Source: Hyphomonadaceae bacterium UBA1933
GTDB taxonomy: Bacteria > Pseudomonadota > Alphaproteobacteria > Caulobacterales > Aquidulcibacteraceae
Assembly: GCA_002337085.1 (NCBI GenBank)
Contig: DDFH01000004.1
Span: 96,912-160,911, forward strand
Length of the DNA: 64,000 bases
Reading direction: 5' to 3'
Below, one piece after another: positions 18,385 through 26,005 of this stretch. Both the position numbers and the translations under genes were made by a program. How positions within the stretch are numbered: position 1 is the first letter of the stretch; every line of letters starts with the position of its first letter. The notes beneath the pieces were generated by a model, which did not search any database, was not told the DNA's origin, and saw nothing but the letters and a program-made list of their open reading frames with translations.

Positions 18385-19137
18385 CTATTCGCCCATCAAT
18401 AATGGTCGCAAAAACTTGAGGATTTTATCCGCATATTCTTTGCGGCAAATCAAAAGATCGGGGACAAAAGTATCCTTTTGATTATATTTTATTGTCGAGC
18501 CATCAAGGCGCGAACAATGAAGCCCGTGTGTCAAACAAACCGCAACCGGCGCGCAATTATCCCATTCATATTGCCCACCAATGTGATAATAAATATCGGC
18601 ATCGCCATTGATTACCGCCATTGCCTTTGCCCCTGCCGACCCCATTGGCAAAAGCTCTGCCCCAAGGTGGGCGGCAAGTTCGGCGGCATATTTTGGTTGG
18701 CGGGTGCGGCTGATTAGAATTTTTGGGCGTTGCGCCAATGGTTTCAATTCACAAATGTCATTTGATGAATAGGTTTTATCCTGCTTAGGCAGGGCAACAA
18801 CCCCCATTGTAGGAGTGCCATTAACGCAAAAGCCAATATGCACCGCCCAATCATCACGATTTTCGGAATATTCGCGCGTTCCATCAAGGGGGTCAATAAT
18901 CCAGACACGCTCTTTTTCAAGGCGTTCAAAATTATCATTTTCTTCTTCGGATAAAATCCCATCATCTGGGCGCAGTTTTTTTAAGGCGCTAATAATAATC
19001 TTATTGGCGGCATTATCACCATTTTTGCCTTTTTGTTTGCTATCAACATCTTTGGCATTTTGCAAAGACAAAAGAATATCACCCGCCTCTTTGGCAATTT
19101 GGTGGGCAATTTCAATATCAGTTAGGTTATTTGTCAT
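18385..19137 (-). CDS. cysQ: Inositol monophosphatase-family 3'(2'),5'-bisphosphate nucleotidase (CysQ-like)
   Basis: A 250-residue Mg-dependent, Li-sensitive phosphatase. Motif 1 is SEEENDN (about 68-74), followed by WIIDPLDGTREY (about 83-94), and motif 2 is QYEWDNCAPVAV (about 197-208). CysQ removes the 3'-phosphate of PAP formed during sulfate assimilation. The DGTREY variant, with Arg-Glu after DGT, favours CysQ over inositol phosphatase. It lies 10 bases after galE on the same strand, so it is probably co-transcribed with galU-galE; a sugar-phosphate role is a lesser alternative. Confidence 0.82.
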   Translation of the reverse strand: MTNNLTDIEIAHQIAKEAGDILLSLQNAKDVDSKQKGKNGDNAANKIIISALKKLRPDDGILSEEENDNFERLEKERVWIIDPLDGTREYSENRDDWAVHIGFCVNGTPTMGVVALPKQDKTYSSNDICELKPLAQRPKILISRTRQPKYAAELAAHLGAELLPMGSAGAKAMAVINGDADIYYHIGGQYEWDNCAPVAVCLTHGLHCSRLDGSTIKYNQKDTFVPDLLICRKEYADKILKFLRPLLMGE

Positions 19138-19147
19138 TTTGCCGAAT

Positions 19148-20131
19148 TTAATATTTTGGATTATCTTGCCACGCTTTTGCCGATTTTATAATGGTATCAA
19201 TATCGGAATATTGTGGTTTCCAATTAAATTTGCTTAGAATTTTTGTTGGGTCTGCAACCAAGATTTTTGGATCCCCTGCACGGCGTGGGCCATAAGAGTG
19301 TGGAACGCCATTTATAAAATGCGCATTTGCCGCCTCAATCGCTTCTTTAACTGAAATACCTTTACCAGTACCTACATTAAAGACATCGCTTTCACCACCT
19401 GAAAGCAAATATTTCACCGCCTCAATATGCGCATTTGCCAAATCATAGACGTGAATATAATCACGAACCGCCGTGCCATCAGGCGTTTCATAATCAGTTC
19501 CAAAAACGGTTAATGGCTTAAACTTGCCTAATGCCGCCTTGCAAATAAGCGGGATAAGGTGGGTTTCGGGATTATGGCTTTCACCAATATCCACATCAAA
19601 ATCCGAACCCGCCGCATTGAAATAGCGTAAAACGACATGTTTCAAACCATAGGCATTATCAAACCATTTTAAAGCGCCTTCAAAGGCAAGTTTGGTTGCA
19701 CCATATGGGTTGATTGGTTCTTTGGGATGGGTTTCGGCAATTAATTCGGTAACAGGATTACCATAAACCGCCGCAGTCGATGAAAATACAAGTGCCTTTA
19801 CGCCACCTTCAACCAAGGCAGCAGCAAAATCAGACGCCGCACCAACATTGTTGTCATAGTATTTTTTCGGATTTGAAACGCTTTCACCAACAAGGGAAAA
19901 CGCGGCAAAGTGAATTGCCGCCTTGATGTCATATTTTTTAATAGTTTCAAGAATTAATGCGCGGTCACGCAAGTCACCTTTGACAAAAGGTCCATAAATA
20001 ACCGCTTTTTCATATCCAGTTGATAAATTATCAAGCGTTACCGGATTAAACCCTGCTTGTGCCAATAATTTACAAGTATGCGCGCCAATATAGCCCGCAC
20101 CACCGGCAACCAATATGTTAATTTTGCTCAT
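19148..20131 (-). CDS. galE: UDP-glucose 4-epimerase
   Basis: A 327-residue short-chain dehydrogenase-fold enzyme interconverting UDP-glucose and UDP-galactose. The NAD-binding GGAGYIGAHT is near residues 10-19. The catalytic Ser and Tyr-Lys appear as FSSTAAVYG (about 120-128) and NPYGATK (about 145). The start ATG at 20131 lies inside the 3' end of galU (14-base overlap), pointing to coupling. With GalU upstream it would supply UDP-galactose for surface polysaccharide. Confidence 0.95.
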   Translation of the reverse strand: MSKINILVAGGAGYIGAHTCKLLAQAGFNPVTLDNLSTGYEKAVIYGPFVKGDLRDRALILETIKKYDIKAAIHFAAFSLVGESVSNPKKYYDNNVGAASDFAAALVEGGVKALVFSSTAAVYGNPVTELIAETHPKEPINPYGATKLAFEGALKWFDNAYGLKHVVLRYFNAAGSDFDVDIGESHNPETHLIPLICKAALGKFKPLTVFGTDYETPDGTAVRDYIHVYDLANAHIEAVKYLLSGGESDVFNVGTGKGISVKEAIEAANAHFINGVPHSYGPRRAGDPKILVADPTKILSKFNWKPQYSDIDTIIKSAKAWQDNPKY

Positions 20132-20999
20132 CAATTAGTCTCTTTATCATATCGCGGATTTCACCGCCAATTTGCTTATCCCGCAAAGCATAGGCCAAGA
20201 AGGCCTCGGTATATCCTGCGCGAGAGCCGCAATCAAAGTCTGTGCCTTCAAATTCAAAGCCGTAAAATGGCTGGGTTTTGTGAAGGGTGTGCATCGCATC
20301 AGTAAGCTGAATTTCGCCACCTGCACCACGCTCTTGGGTTTCCAAGATTTCAAATATTTCTGGCTGAAGAATATAACGACCAGTGATTTTTAAATTACTT
20401 GGCGCTTCTTCTTGCTTTGGCTTTTCAACCATATTGGTAATCGGCATTAAATTGCCATTACGCTCACCATGGGCAATAACGCCATAGCTCGAGACCTGAT
20501 TCATTGGCACTTGGTCAACCGCAATAATATTGCCACCAACCTGATCATAGGCATCAACCATTTGTTTTAGGCATGATGGATCTGATTGAATAAGAACGTC
20601 TGGCAAAAGAACCGCAAATGGTTCATCACCAATGATGTGGCGCGCACACCAAACCGCATGCCCCAAGCCAAGTGGTGATTGTTGACGCACAAAGCTTTTT
20701 GAACCGGCAACTGGCAACATATTTTGCAACATCTCAAGTAATTTAGTTTTGCCAGCCTTTGCCAAAGTTTCTTCTAATTCGAAAGCGCGGTCAAAATAAT
20801 CGGAAATCGAGGTTTTGTTACGGCCTGTAACAAATACGAAATGCTCAATCCCTGCCTCAATTGCCTCATCAACAACCCAATGAACCGCAGGTCTATCAAA
20901 AACTGGAAGCATTTCTTTTGGCAAGCTCTTGGTTGCCGGTAATACTCTCGTCCCAAATCCCGCCACGGGCAATATCGCCTTACGAATCTTTTTATGCAT
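20118..20999 (-). CDS. galU: UTP-glucose-1-phosphate uridylyltransferase
   Basis: A 293-residue nucleotidyltransferase making UDP-glucose. The N-terminal KAILPVAGFGTRVLPATKS and KEMLPVFDRPAVHW are the nucleotide-binding signature, and VEKPKQEEAPSN lies further on. Length is typical. It is the first gene of the likely galU-galE-cysQ transcript. A sigma-70-type promoter (TTGACA-N18-TATGCA) is visible on the minus strand at 21065-21094, about 65 bases upstream of the start. Confidence 0.95.
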   Translation of the reverse strand: MHKKIRKAILPVAGFGTRVLPATKSLPKEMLPVFDRPAVHWVVDEAIEAGIEHFVFVTGRNKTSISDYFDRAFELEETLAKAGKTKLLEMLQNMLPVAGSKSFVRQQSPLGLGHAVWCARHIIGDEPFAVLLPDVLIQSDPSCLKQMVDAYDQVGGNIIAVDQVPMNQVSSYGVIAHGERNGNLMPITNMVEKPKQEEAPSNLKITGRYILQPEIFEILETQERGAGGEIQLTDAMHTLHKTQPFYGFEFEGTDFDCGSRAGYTEAFLAYALRDKQIGGEIRDMIKRLIDEQN

Positions 21000-21064
21000 T
21001 ATTATGTCCTAGAATACGTTTCAGATAATTATAATTATTTTGCCCCCTGAAATGGTATAGCAAA

Positions 21065-21094
21065 TGCATAGAACCTATATTGCAAATGTGTCAA
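21065..21094 (-). promoter_or_regulatory. Predicted promoter of galU
   Basis: On the minus strand a perfect -35 TTGACA (21089-21094) is followed after 18 bases by TATGCA (21065-21070). Transcription would begin near 21058, leaving a leader of about 60 bases before galU. Confidence 0.55.
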
Positions 21095-21163
21095 TTAAAT
21101 TTTTCTTGAAGCGTAAAACTGTATTATTATCACAATAGGATATTTACCATATTTGATTTAATC

Positions 21164-21197
21164 CAAATTCCTGAGTGAGGCCAAATGTGGGAATTTG
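21164..21197. repeat. Hairpin repeat with CTGAGTGAGG core, copy 1
   Basis: Arms CAAATTCC (21164-21171) and GGAATTTG (21190-21197) enclose a loop starting CTGAGTGAGG. A second copy with the same core and matching arm design is at 32834-32876. It is not followed by a T-run, so it is probably a small dispersed palindrome and not an intrinsic terminator. Confidence 0.6.
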
Positions 21198-21238
21198 AAA
21201 ATAGTCGGCTTTAGCCTTCACTAAAGTTACTGCGCGAC

Positions 21239-21328
21239 AGCCTTCGCTTTTATATATTCATCTTGTAGGGTTTGTTTCTAGTTTACGCCTTAACGGCTCA
21301 CCACACCATAGCCCGAAGGGCGAAGGCT
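21239..21328. repeat. Inverted repeat abutting the 3' end of tRNA-Val
   Basis: AGCCTTCGC (21239-21247) and GCGAAGGCT (21320-21328) are perfect 9-bp arms separated by 72 bases. The right arm shares its last base with the encoded CCA end of the minus-strand tRNA gene. No reading frame is evident between the arms. It looks like a small inserted repeat that uses the tRNA end as its boundary. Confidence 0.45.
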
Positions 21329-21402
21329 GGTGGGCGCAGCAGGGATTGAACCTGCGACCCCTACAATGTCAATGTAGTGCTCTCCCGCTGAGCTATGCGC
21401 CC
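21328..21402 (-). tRNA. tRNA-Val (anticodon GAC)
   Basis: Read on the minus strand, a 7-bp acceptor stem (GGGCGCA with TGCGCCC), a D-arm with AGCTCAGCGGGAGAGC, an anticodon stem CTACA/TGTAG around the 7-base loop TTGACAT, and a T-arm with GGTTCAATCC form a complete cloverleaf. The anticodon GAC reads GUC/GUU valine codons. The CCA end is encoded. Confidence 0.95.
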
Positions 21403-21427
21403 GTTCAGCGTGGAATGCGTTTATTGA

Positions 21428-21456
21428 ATTATATTAGACATTGCAAGCATTCAAAA
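21428..21456 (-). promoter_or_regulatory. Predicted promoter of tRNA-Val
   Basis: A minus-strand -10 TATAAT (21428-21433) lies 17 bases from a weaker -35 TTTTGA (21451-21456). The start would fall about 20 bases upstream of the mature tRNA. Confidence 0.55.
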
Positions 21457-21475
21457 CATAGAATAATGAAATCGA

Positions 21476-21865
21476 ATGCCATCGCTTTCACTATTCCAAA
21501 TTTCAATTATTATTGATGATTATGATAAGGCACTTGCCTTTTATCGTGACGTGATGGGCTTTACACTGCTTGAAGACACTAAAATTAGTGATGATAAACG
21601 CTGGATTGTTTTAAAGCCCGGTGAAAGTGGCGCGCAAATCATTCTCGCCAAAGCATCTGGTGAAGTGCAAAAAACGGCAATTGGTAATCAATTTGGCGGA
21701 CGGGTTGGATTATTCCTAAAGACCGATGATTTTGATGCAACATATCAAAAACTTGCGTCAGGTAACGTAAAATTCAACGAACCACCACGCAATGAAAAAT
21801 ATGGCAAGGTCGTAGTATTCGAGGATATTTACGGCAATAAATGGGATTTGATTGAACCAAAATGA
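21476..21865 (+). CDS. Glyoxalase/bleomycin-resistance (VOC) family protein
   Basis: A 129-residue single-chain vicinal-oxygen-chelate protein with two beta-alpha-beta-beta-beta modules. ISIIIDDYDKALAFYRDVMG near the N-terminus and VVFEDIYGNKWDLIEP at the C-terminus, including the metal-ligand Glu, are typical. The reaction cannot be read from sequence; such proteins include glyoxalase I-like, extradiol dioxygenase-like and drug-binding members. Its stop overlaps the start of the acetyltransferase gene (ATGA), so the two are coupled. Confidence 0.8.
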   Translation: MPSLSLFQISIIIDDYDKALAFYRDVMGFTLLEDTKISDDKRWIVLKPGESGAQIILAKASGEVQKTAIGNQFGGRVGLFLKTDDFDATYQKLASGNVKFNEPPRNEKYGKVVVFEDIYGNKWDLIEPK

Positions 21866-22377
21866 CTAATTTCACCATAAGAAATGCCAATATAGGCGAC
21901 ATTGCACAAATTCACGCAATTTATTCGCAATCTGTTATCGAAGATACTGCAAGCTGGGAATATGATCCGCCTTCATTGCAAGAGATGCAAAGACGATATG
22001 AAGCATTACGCGCAGAAAACTTTCCCTATCTTGTTGCAATTATTGGTGATGAGGTTTTGGGTTATGCCTATGCCAGCCATTATCGACCACGCATTGGATA
22101 CAGATTTTGTGTTGAGAATAGTATTTATATCGCAAAGCAACATCAAGGTATTGGGGTTGGCAAGGAACTTTTAAAATCACTTATCAAAGAGTGTGAAATA
22201 CGCGGTTTTACCGAAATCATCGCGGTAATTGGGGACAGTGCCAATTTGGCATCAATCAACCTTCATAAATCATGCGGTTTTAGTCATGTTGGTCTTTTGC
22301 CAAAGGTTGGTTTCAAGTTTGATCAATGGTTAGATAGCGTATTAATGCAATGCAGCATTGCAAAAGAGAATAAATAA
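21862..22377 (+). CDS. GNAT-family N-acetyltransferase (phosphinothricin-acetyltransferase-like)
   Basis: A 171-residue acetyl-CoA-dependent acetyltransferase. NANIGDIAQIHAIYSQSV, then YAYASHYRPRIGYRF, SIYIAKQHQGIGVGKELL (the acetyl-CoA pyrophosphate loop is Q-x-x-G-I-G, near 95-100) and LHKSCGFSHVG match the Pat/Bar-like subgroup. Natural substrates of this group include methionine sulfone-type amino acids, but the true substrate is unknown. It overlaps the VOC gene by 4 bases. Confidence 0.85.
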   Translation: MTNFTIRNANIGDIAQIHAIYSQSVIEDTASWEYDPPSLQEMQRRYEALRAENFPYLVAIIGDEVLGYAYASHYRPRIGYRFCVENSIYIAKQHQGIGVGKELLKSLIKECEIRGFTEIIAVIGDSANLASINLHKSCGFSHVGLLPKVGFKFDQWLDSVLMQCSIAKENK

Positions 22378-22502
22378 AACCGCTCATTTTTGTTGCGGCG
22401 CACAATTAATATCTATATGAGACTTTAGTATAAAGAAGAATCTCAGGTAAAAATTGTCACAAGTGAAAAATTTTCCGCGCGACAAAGTCTTTAGGGTTTA
22501 AA

Positions 22503-22601
22503 ATGACGTACAAAACCAGCCTTTCACGTAAGAGCATCATTGCCGCCGCATTTTTCACATTTTTGATGGCAATTGTCGCCTTTAGCGCCAGTATTCACTA
22601 A
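22503..22601 (+). CDS. Small membrane peptide of 32 residues
   Basis: ATG at 22503 opens a 32-codon frame. The product has a basic N-terminus (MTYKTSLSRKS) and one hydrophobic stretch of about 20 residues (IIAAAFFTFLMAIVAFSASI), fitting a single-pass membrane peptide. AGGG lies 6 bases upstream. An intrinsic terminator begins 31 bases after the stop, so the unit looks like a short independent transcript. I recognise no family. Confidence 0.5.
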   Translation: MTYKTSLSRKSIIAAAFFTFLMAIVAFSASIH

Positions 22602-22632
22602 TTTCTGTTATTCATTAATTTCGGTATTTTGC

Positions 22633-22664
22633 GCCGCCTAGCCTTTCGGTTTGGCGGCTTTTAT
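22633..22664 (+). terminator. Intrinsic terminator
   Basis: GCCGCC (22633-22638) pairs with GGCGGC (22653-22658), with further inner pairing around a TTTC loop, followed by TTTT. It ends the transcript of the 32-residue peptide and directly precedes the 3' end of the convergent rhodanese gene. Confidence 0.75.
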
Positions 22665-23069
22665 CTATTTTGGCAAACCTGTTCCCTGCCACGCGGTGAT
22701 ACCACCAGAAACATTATAAACATCCTTAAAGCCCAATTGTTTAAACGCATCCATTGATAAACCGCTTCTGTGACCGGTGCGGCAATAAACAATATAAGGT
22801 TTGTCTTTTGGCAATCTTTTTAGACCTTGGGCAAATTCTGGCGATTTAAAATCTATATTTACTGCATTCGCAACATGCCCACCCGCGTATTCTTCGGGGG
22901 TTCTTACGTCAATAATCGTGACATTTGGATTGGTTGCAACAATCTTATTGGCGCTTGCGGCATCGATTGTTTTAATGCTTTGTGCTTGCACCATTTCTTG
23001 TGGCGCACATGACGCAACCAATGGCATAGCAACCATCGCGAAAGCAATAAAAAGATTTTTGATTTTCAT
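22665..23069 (-). CDS. Rhodanese-domain lipoprotein
   Basis: A 134-residue single rhodanese domain behind a lipoprotein signal. MKIKNLFIAFAMVAMPLVAS precedes the lipidated Cys21. The active-site loop is CRTGHRS with catalytic Cys96, so sulfur transfer or persulfide chemistry at the periplasmic face is likely. I start at ATG 23069, preceded by GAGG; a longer frame has no good start and would spoil the signal peptide. It stands alone between two terminators or divergent genes. Confidence 0.88.
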   Translation of the reverse strand: MKIKNLFIAFAMVAMPLVASCAPQEMVQAQSIKTIDAASANKIVATNPNVTIIDVRTPEEYAGGHVANAVNIDFKSPEFAQGLKRLPKDKPYIVYCRTGHRSGLSMDAFKQLGFKDVYNVSGGITAWQGTGLPK

Positions 23070-23147
23070 GAACGCCTCACCAAATATATTCAATAATTAG
23101 AAAATACTAATTATTGATAAGCCTTAGCGCAAGCAGTAATGAAGAAA

Positions 23148-23507
23148 TTAAGCAGCCATAACTTTTTCAACTTCGTTCACAAGGTCGCGAAGATGAAATG
23201 GTTTTGAAAGAACTTTTGCTTGTTGTGGCGCCTGATTTGCAGGATTTAATGCAACGGCGGCAAAGCCGGTAATAAATACAATTTTGATATTATTGTTAAT
23301 CTCATTGGCTTTACGCGCAAGCTCGACACCATCAATACCAGGCATTACAATATCAGTAAGCAATAAATCGTAATTTACCGCCTGAAGTGCATCAAACGCC
23401 TGATCACCATCGGGATAATCGCTGACATCATGTCCCGCTTTTACCAAAGCATTTGCAAGAAAGGTGCGAAGGCTATCATCGTCTTCTGCCAATAGTATTT
23501 TTGCCAC
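23148..23507 (-). CDS. cpdR: Response regulator CpdR (single receiver domain)
   Basis: A 119-residue stand-alone receiver. The acidic pocket is AEDDD (about 7-11), the phospho-acceptor Asp52 lies in LLLTDIVMPGIDG, and the conserved Thr and Lys are in FITGF and LSKPF. The N-terminus KILLAEDDDSLRTFL and C-terminal VEKVMAA closely fit CpdR. In Caulobacter, unphosphorylated CpdR primes ClpXP to degrade cell-cycle proteins such as PdeA and, indirectly, CtrA. It is monocistronic and divergent from the N-formylglutamate amidohydrolase gene. Confidence 0.88.
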   Translation of the reverse strand: MAKILLAEDDDSLRTFLANALVKAGHDVSDYPDGDQAFDALQAVNYDLLLTDIVMPGIDGVELARKANEINNNIKIVFITGFAAVALNPANQAPQQAKVLSKPFHLRDLVNEVEKVMAA

Positions 23508-23620
23508 TTATATCCCCTGAAATAAAACCTAGTGCGTGCTATATAGCACGGCTAAAGTTGACAAATTCTAAAAAACCAATTTCAAAAACAATTAAAGCTA
23601 GAGCAAATTACATTATTAAC

Positions 23621-24457
23621 ATGAACACAAGTGAATATTCAGATAGCCAACCGCCGTTTTTGTGCCGTTTTCCGGCACAATTGACGACACCGCTTTTGCT
23701 TTCTAGCCCGCATTCAGGCCATTTTTATCCACGGGAATTTACAGAACTTTCGCAATATGACACTGAAATGTTGCAGAATTTTGAAGATCCTTTCGTTGAT
23801 GAAATATATTCATTCGCGCAAAAAACTGGAATTTCGTACATAAATGCAAATTACGCGCGGGCCTATGTTGATTTAAACCGCGCACCTGATTCCTTTGATA
23901 ATTTGCTGTTCAAAGATAATATAAACCTTAATCCCTGCTTGAATACCAAAAATGGGTATGGCGTTATTCCGCGCCTTATCGCGACCGATATGCCAATTTA
24001 TAAAGAAAAACTCACCATCGCCGAAGCGCATAATAGAATCAATTCTATTTACATGCCTTATCATGACGCAATATCAGATGAATTGGCGCGGATAAAAACA
24101 AAATTTGGCAAAGCAATACTTATTGATTGCCATTCAATGCCACAAAAAGCCTTGGGCAAAGATGATATTGATATAATTATCGGTGATTGTTTTGGTGCAT
24201 CAATAAGCCCATTGCTAAGCGATTCACTTCTTGCCAAATTTAGCAGCCAAGGGCTAAAAGTTCGCAAAAACCATATCTATTCCGGCGGCTACATAACTAA
24301 AACATACGGAAAACCCAAAGATAATATTCACGCCATCCAAATTGAAATAAATCGCAAATTATACATGTTGCCTGATAAATATGCGAAATCACCAGGATTC
24401 GATAGGGTTTGCCAACTTGTTTCCAATATAATCACTTCTTTTTTGCAAGAAATTTAA
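23621..24457 (+). CDS. N-formylglutamate amidohydrolase
   Basis: A 278-residue zinc hydrolase of the FGase family. LLLSSPHSGHFYPREF (about residues 26-41) carries the metal-binding His, DLNRAPDSFDN follows, and ILIDCHSMP lies near 170. The family converts N-formylglutamate to glutamate and formate in histidine breakdown. No hut genes are nearby, so the physiological substrate is open. I use the ATG at 23621; a longer upstream frame overlaps cpdR in the opposite direction and is unlikely. Confidence 0.85.
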   Translation: MNTSEYSDSQPPFLCRFPAQLTTPLLLSSPHSGHFYPREFTELSQYDTEMLQNFEDPFVDEIYSFAQKTGISYINANYARAYVDLNRAPDSFDNLLFKDNINLNPCLNTKNGYGVIPRLIATDMPIYKEKLTIAEAHNRINSIYMPYHDAISDELARIKTKFGKAILIDCHSMPQKALGKDDIDIIIGDCFGASISPLLSDSLLAKFSSQGLKVRKNHIYSGGYITKTYGKPKDNIHAIQIEINRKLYMLPDKYAKSPGFDRVCQLVSNIITSFLQEI

Positions 24458-24460
24458 GCA

Positions 24461-24544
24461 AAAAAAAGCCCCGCATGATAGCGGGGCAAATAAAGTTACA
24501 AGGGAGGAAACGCCCGAAAAGGGCTAAAGACGCCGAAGCGTCAT
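24461..24544 (-). ncRNA. Candidate small RNA with anti-Shine-Dalgarno sequence
   Basis: On the minus strand a promoter is followed by a compact transcript of about 84 nt. It begins with a GACGC-UUCG-GCGUC hairpin (24529-24542), then a second hairpin GCCC/GGGC (24512-24524), a single-stranded segment with CCUCCCU (24501-24507), and a strong GCCCCGC/GCGGGGC hairpin (24468-24487) followed by seven U. The U-tract lies on the minus-strand side only, so the hairpin is not simply the terminator of the upstream plus-strand gene. The exposed CCUCCC could pair with ribosome-binding sites. No known family is claimed. Confidence 0.65.
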
Positions 24545-24550
24545 GACCAA

Positions 24551-24579
24551 TATATACTTCGCAGTCGCAAAATAAGCAA
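24551..24579 (-). promoter_or_regulatory. Predicted promoter of the small RNA
   Basis: Minus-strand -35 TTGCTT (24574-24579) and -10 TATATA (24551-24556) are separated by exactly 17 bases. The start would fall at about 24543-24545, immediately before the first RNA hairpin. Confidence 0.6.
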
Positions 24580-24819
24580 ATGATTTTTTGCAAGTGCAGC
24601 ATCCAAAAACGCAATACAGGGCTGTTTTTAATCTGTTTGCACAATTCCAACCCCTAAATGACGAATTTTTGTGCAAATATTCCTCAATATTTGGAAATAT
24701 TATCCTTTTTGGCTATTTTTTGTGACTGCGATTTACTGCAATTAAAATACATCGCCACTCGTTTTTATTACATTTTAAGGGTATCAGATGGCATCTATCT
24801 ATAAAACTCGGGGAAAAAC

Positions 24820-25539
24820 ATGCCAAAACTTGCATTAATTCGTCATGGACAATCACAATGGAATCTTGAAAACCGCTTTACAGGCTGGGTTGATGTCAAC
24901 CTTACTGAAGAAGGCGAAAAACAAGCCACTAAATCAGGCGAATTATTAAAAGCAACTGGCATCGAGTTTTCACAGGCTTTTACATCTTTCCAAACCCGCG
25001 CTATTCGCACCCTTTGGCTTGCATTAACCGCAATGGGTCGATGCTATTTACCGGAAACCAAATCTTGGCGCCTTAATGAGCGTCATTACGGCGGCCTTAC
25101 TGGCCTTGATAAAACAGAAACCGCAAAAAAACATGGCGATGAGCAGGTTCGCATTTGGCGCCGTTCATATGATATTGCACCGCCACCACTTGCCAAGGAT
25201 GATCCAAACCACCCGTCACAAGATTTGCGCTATAAAGATGTTCCGGCTGGTGAGCTTCCAGATACTGAAAGCCTTAAAACCACTTTGGAACGTGTAACCC
25301 CGTTTTGGGAATCAGATATTGCACCCGCTCTTAAAAAAGGTAACGTTGTAATTGCGGCACATGGCAACAGCCTTCGCGCAATTGTTAAAAACCTTTTTGG
25401 TCTTGATGAAGAAGAAATTATGAAGGTAGAAATCCCAACGGGAAATCCACTTTTGATTGATTTGGATGACAATCTGAAACCGATTAGCGCAAAATATCTT
25501 GATGAAGCACGCGCAAACCCATTGCCACAAATTAAATAG
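24820..25539 (+). CDS. gpmA: 2,3-bisphosphoglycerate-dependent phosphoglycerate mutase
   Basis: A 239-residue glycolytic/gluconeogenic enzyme interconverting 3- and 2-phosphoglycerate. The phospho-histidine motif is LIRHGQSQWN (His9). FTGWVDVNLTEEG, RLNERHYGGLTGLDK and AAHGNSLRA are all present. It is longer than the short alphaproteobacterial mutases of about 210 residues and close to the classical E. coli GpmA type. The deaminase gene follows after 7 bases. Confidence 0.94.
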   Translation: MPKLALIRHGQSQWNLENRFTGWVDVNLTEEGEKQATKSGELLKATGIEFSQAFTSFQTRAIRTLWLALTAMGRCYLPETKSWRLNERHYGGLTGLDKTETAKKHGDEQVRIWRRSYDIAPPPLAKDDPNHPSQDLRYKDVPAGELPDTESLKTTLERVTPFWESDIAPALKKGNVVIAAHGNSLRAIVKNLFGLDEEEIMKVEIPTGNPLLIDLDDNLKPISAKYLDEARANPLPQIK

Positions 25540-25546
25540 GTGAAGA

Positions 25547-26005
25547 ATGGCGCATATAATGGATGAATTTTATATGCGTCTTGCCCTTGGTGTTGCCAAA
25601 GATGGTGCGGGCTTAACAGGTTCAAACCCTAATGTTGGCTGTGTCATTGTTTTAAATGGCAAAATTATCGCCTGTGAAAGAACTGCCGATGGCGGGCGAC
25701 CGCACGCCGAATATAAGGCCGTCGAAACCGCCTTTGAAAGCTTTGACGGGATTGAGGGTTGTGATGTTTACGTCACCCTCGAACCTTGCGCCCATATTTC
25801 CGAACGCGGGCCAAATTGTTCCGATGTTATGCTTGATATAAAGCCCGCGCGTGTCATTGTCGCCATGCAAGACCCCGACCCCCGCACCGCAGGCAATGGC
25901 ATAAAAAAAATGCAAGAGGCGGGAATAATTGTCGAAGTTGGTCTTTTGGGCGCTGAGGCGGCGGACATCATCAAAGACTTTACCGCCCGCTTTGATAAGG
26001 CCTAA
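25547..26005 (+). CDS. RibD-type pyrimidine deaminase domain without reductase
   Basis: A 152-residue zinc deaminase closely matching the N-terminal half of RibD, which deaminates 2,5-diamino-6-ribosylamino-pyrimidinone phosphate in riboflavin synthesis. NPNVGCVIV, the proton-shuttle motif PHAEYKA and the zinc ligands TLEPCAHISERGPNCSD are intact. It ends at KDFTARFDKA, exactly where a bifunctional RibD would begin its reductase domain, and nothing downstream on this strand supplies it. AGGTGA precedes the ATG. It overlaps the convergent receptor gene by 4 bases. Confidence 0.82.
   Translation: MAHIMDEFYMRLALGVAKDGAGLTGSNPNVGCVIVLNGKIIACERTADGGRPHAEYKAVETAFESFDGIEGCDVYVTLEPCAHISERGPNCSDVMLDIKPARVIVAMQDPDPRTAGNGIKKMQEAGIIVEVGLLGAEAADIIKDFTARFDKA

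Larger units (their letters stand above)
24458..24819. other. Intergenic region between the amidohydrolase gene and gpmA
   Basis: A 362-bp interval without a protein gene. Its left third (about 24461-24579) holds the predicted minus-strand small RNA and its promoter, listed separately. The rest, AT-rich, is upstream of gpmA. TTTGGGGAAAAAC just before the gpmA ATG provides only a weak ribosome-binding site. Confidence 0.6.
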
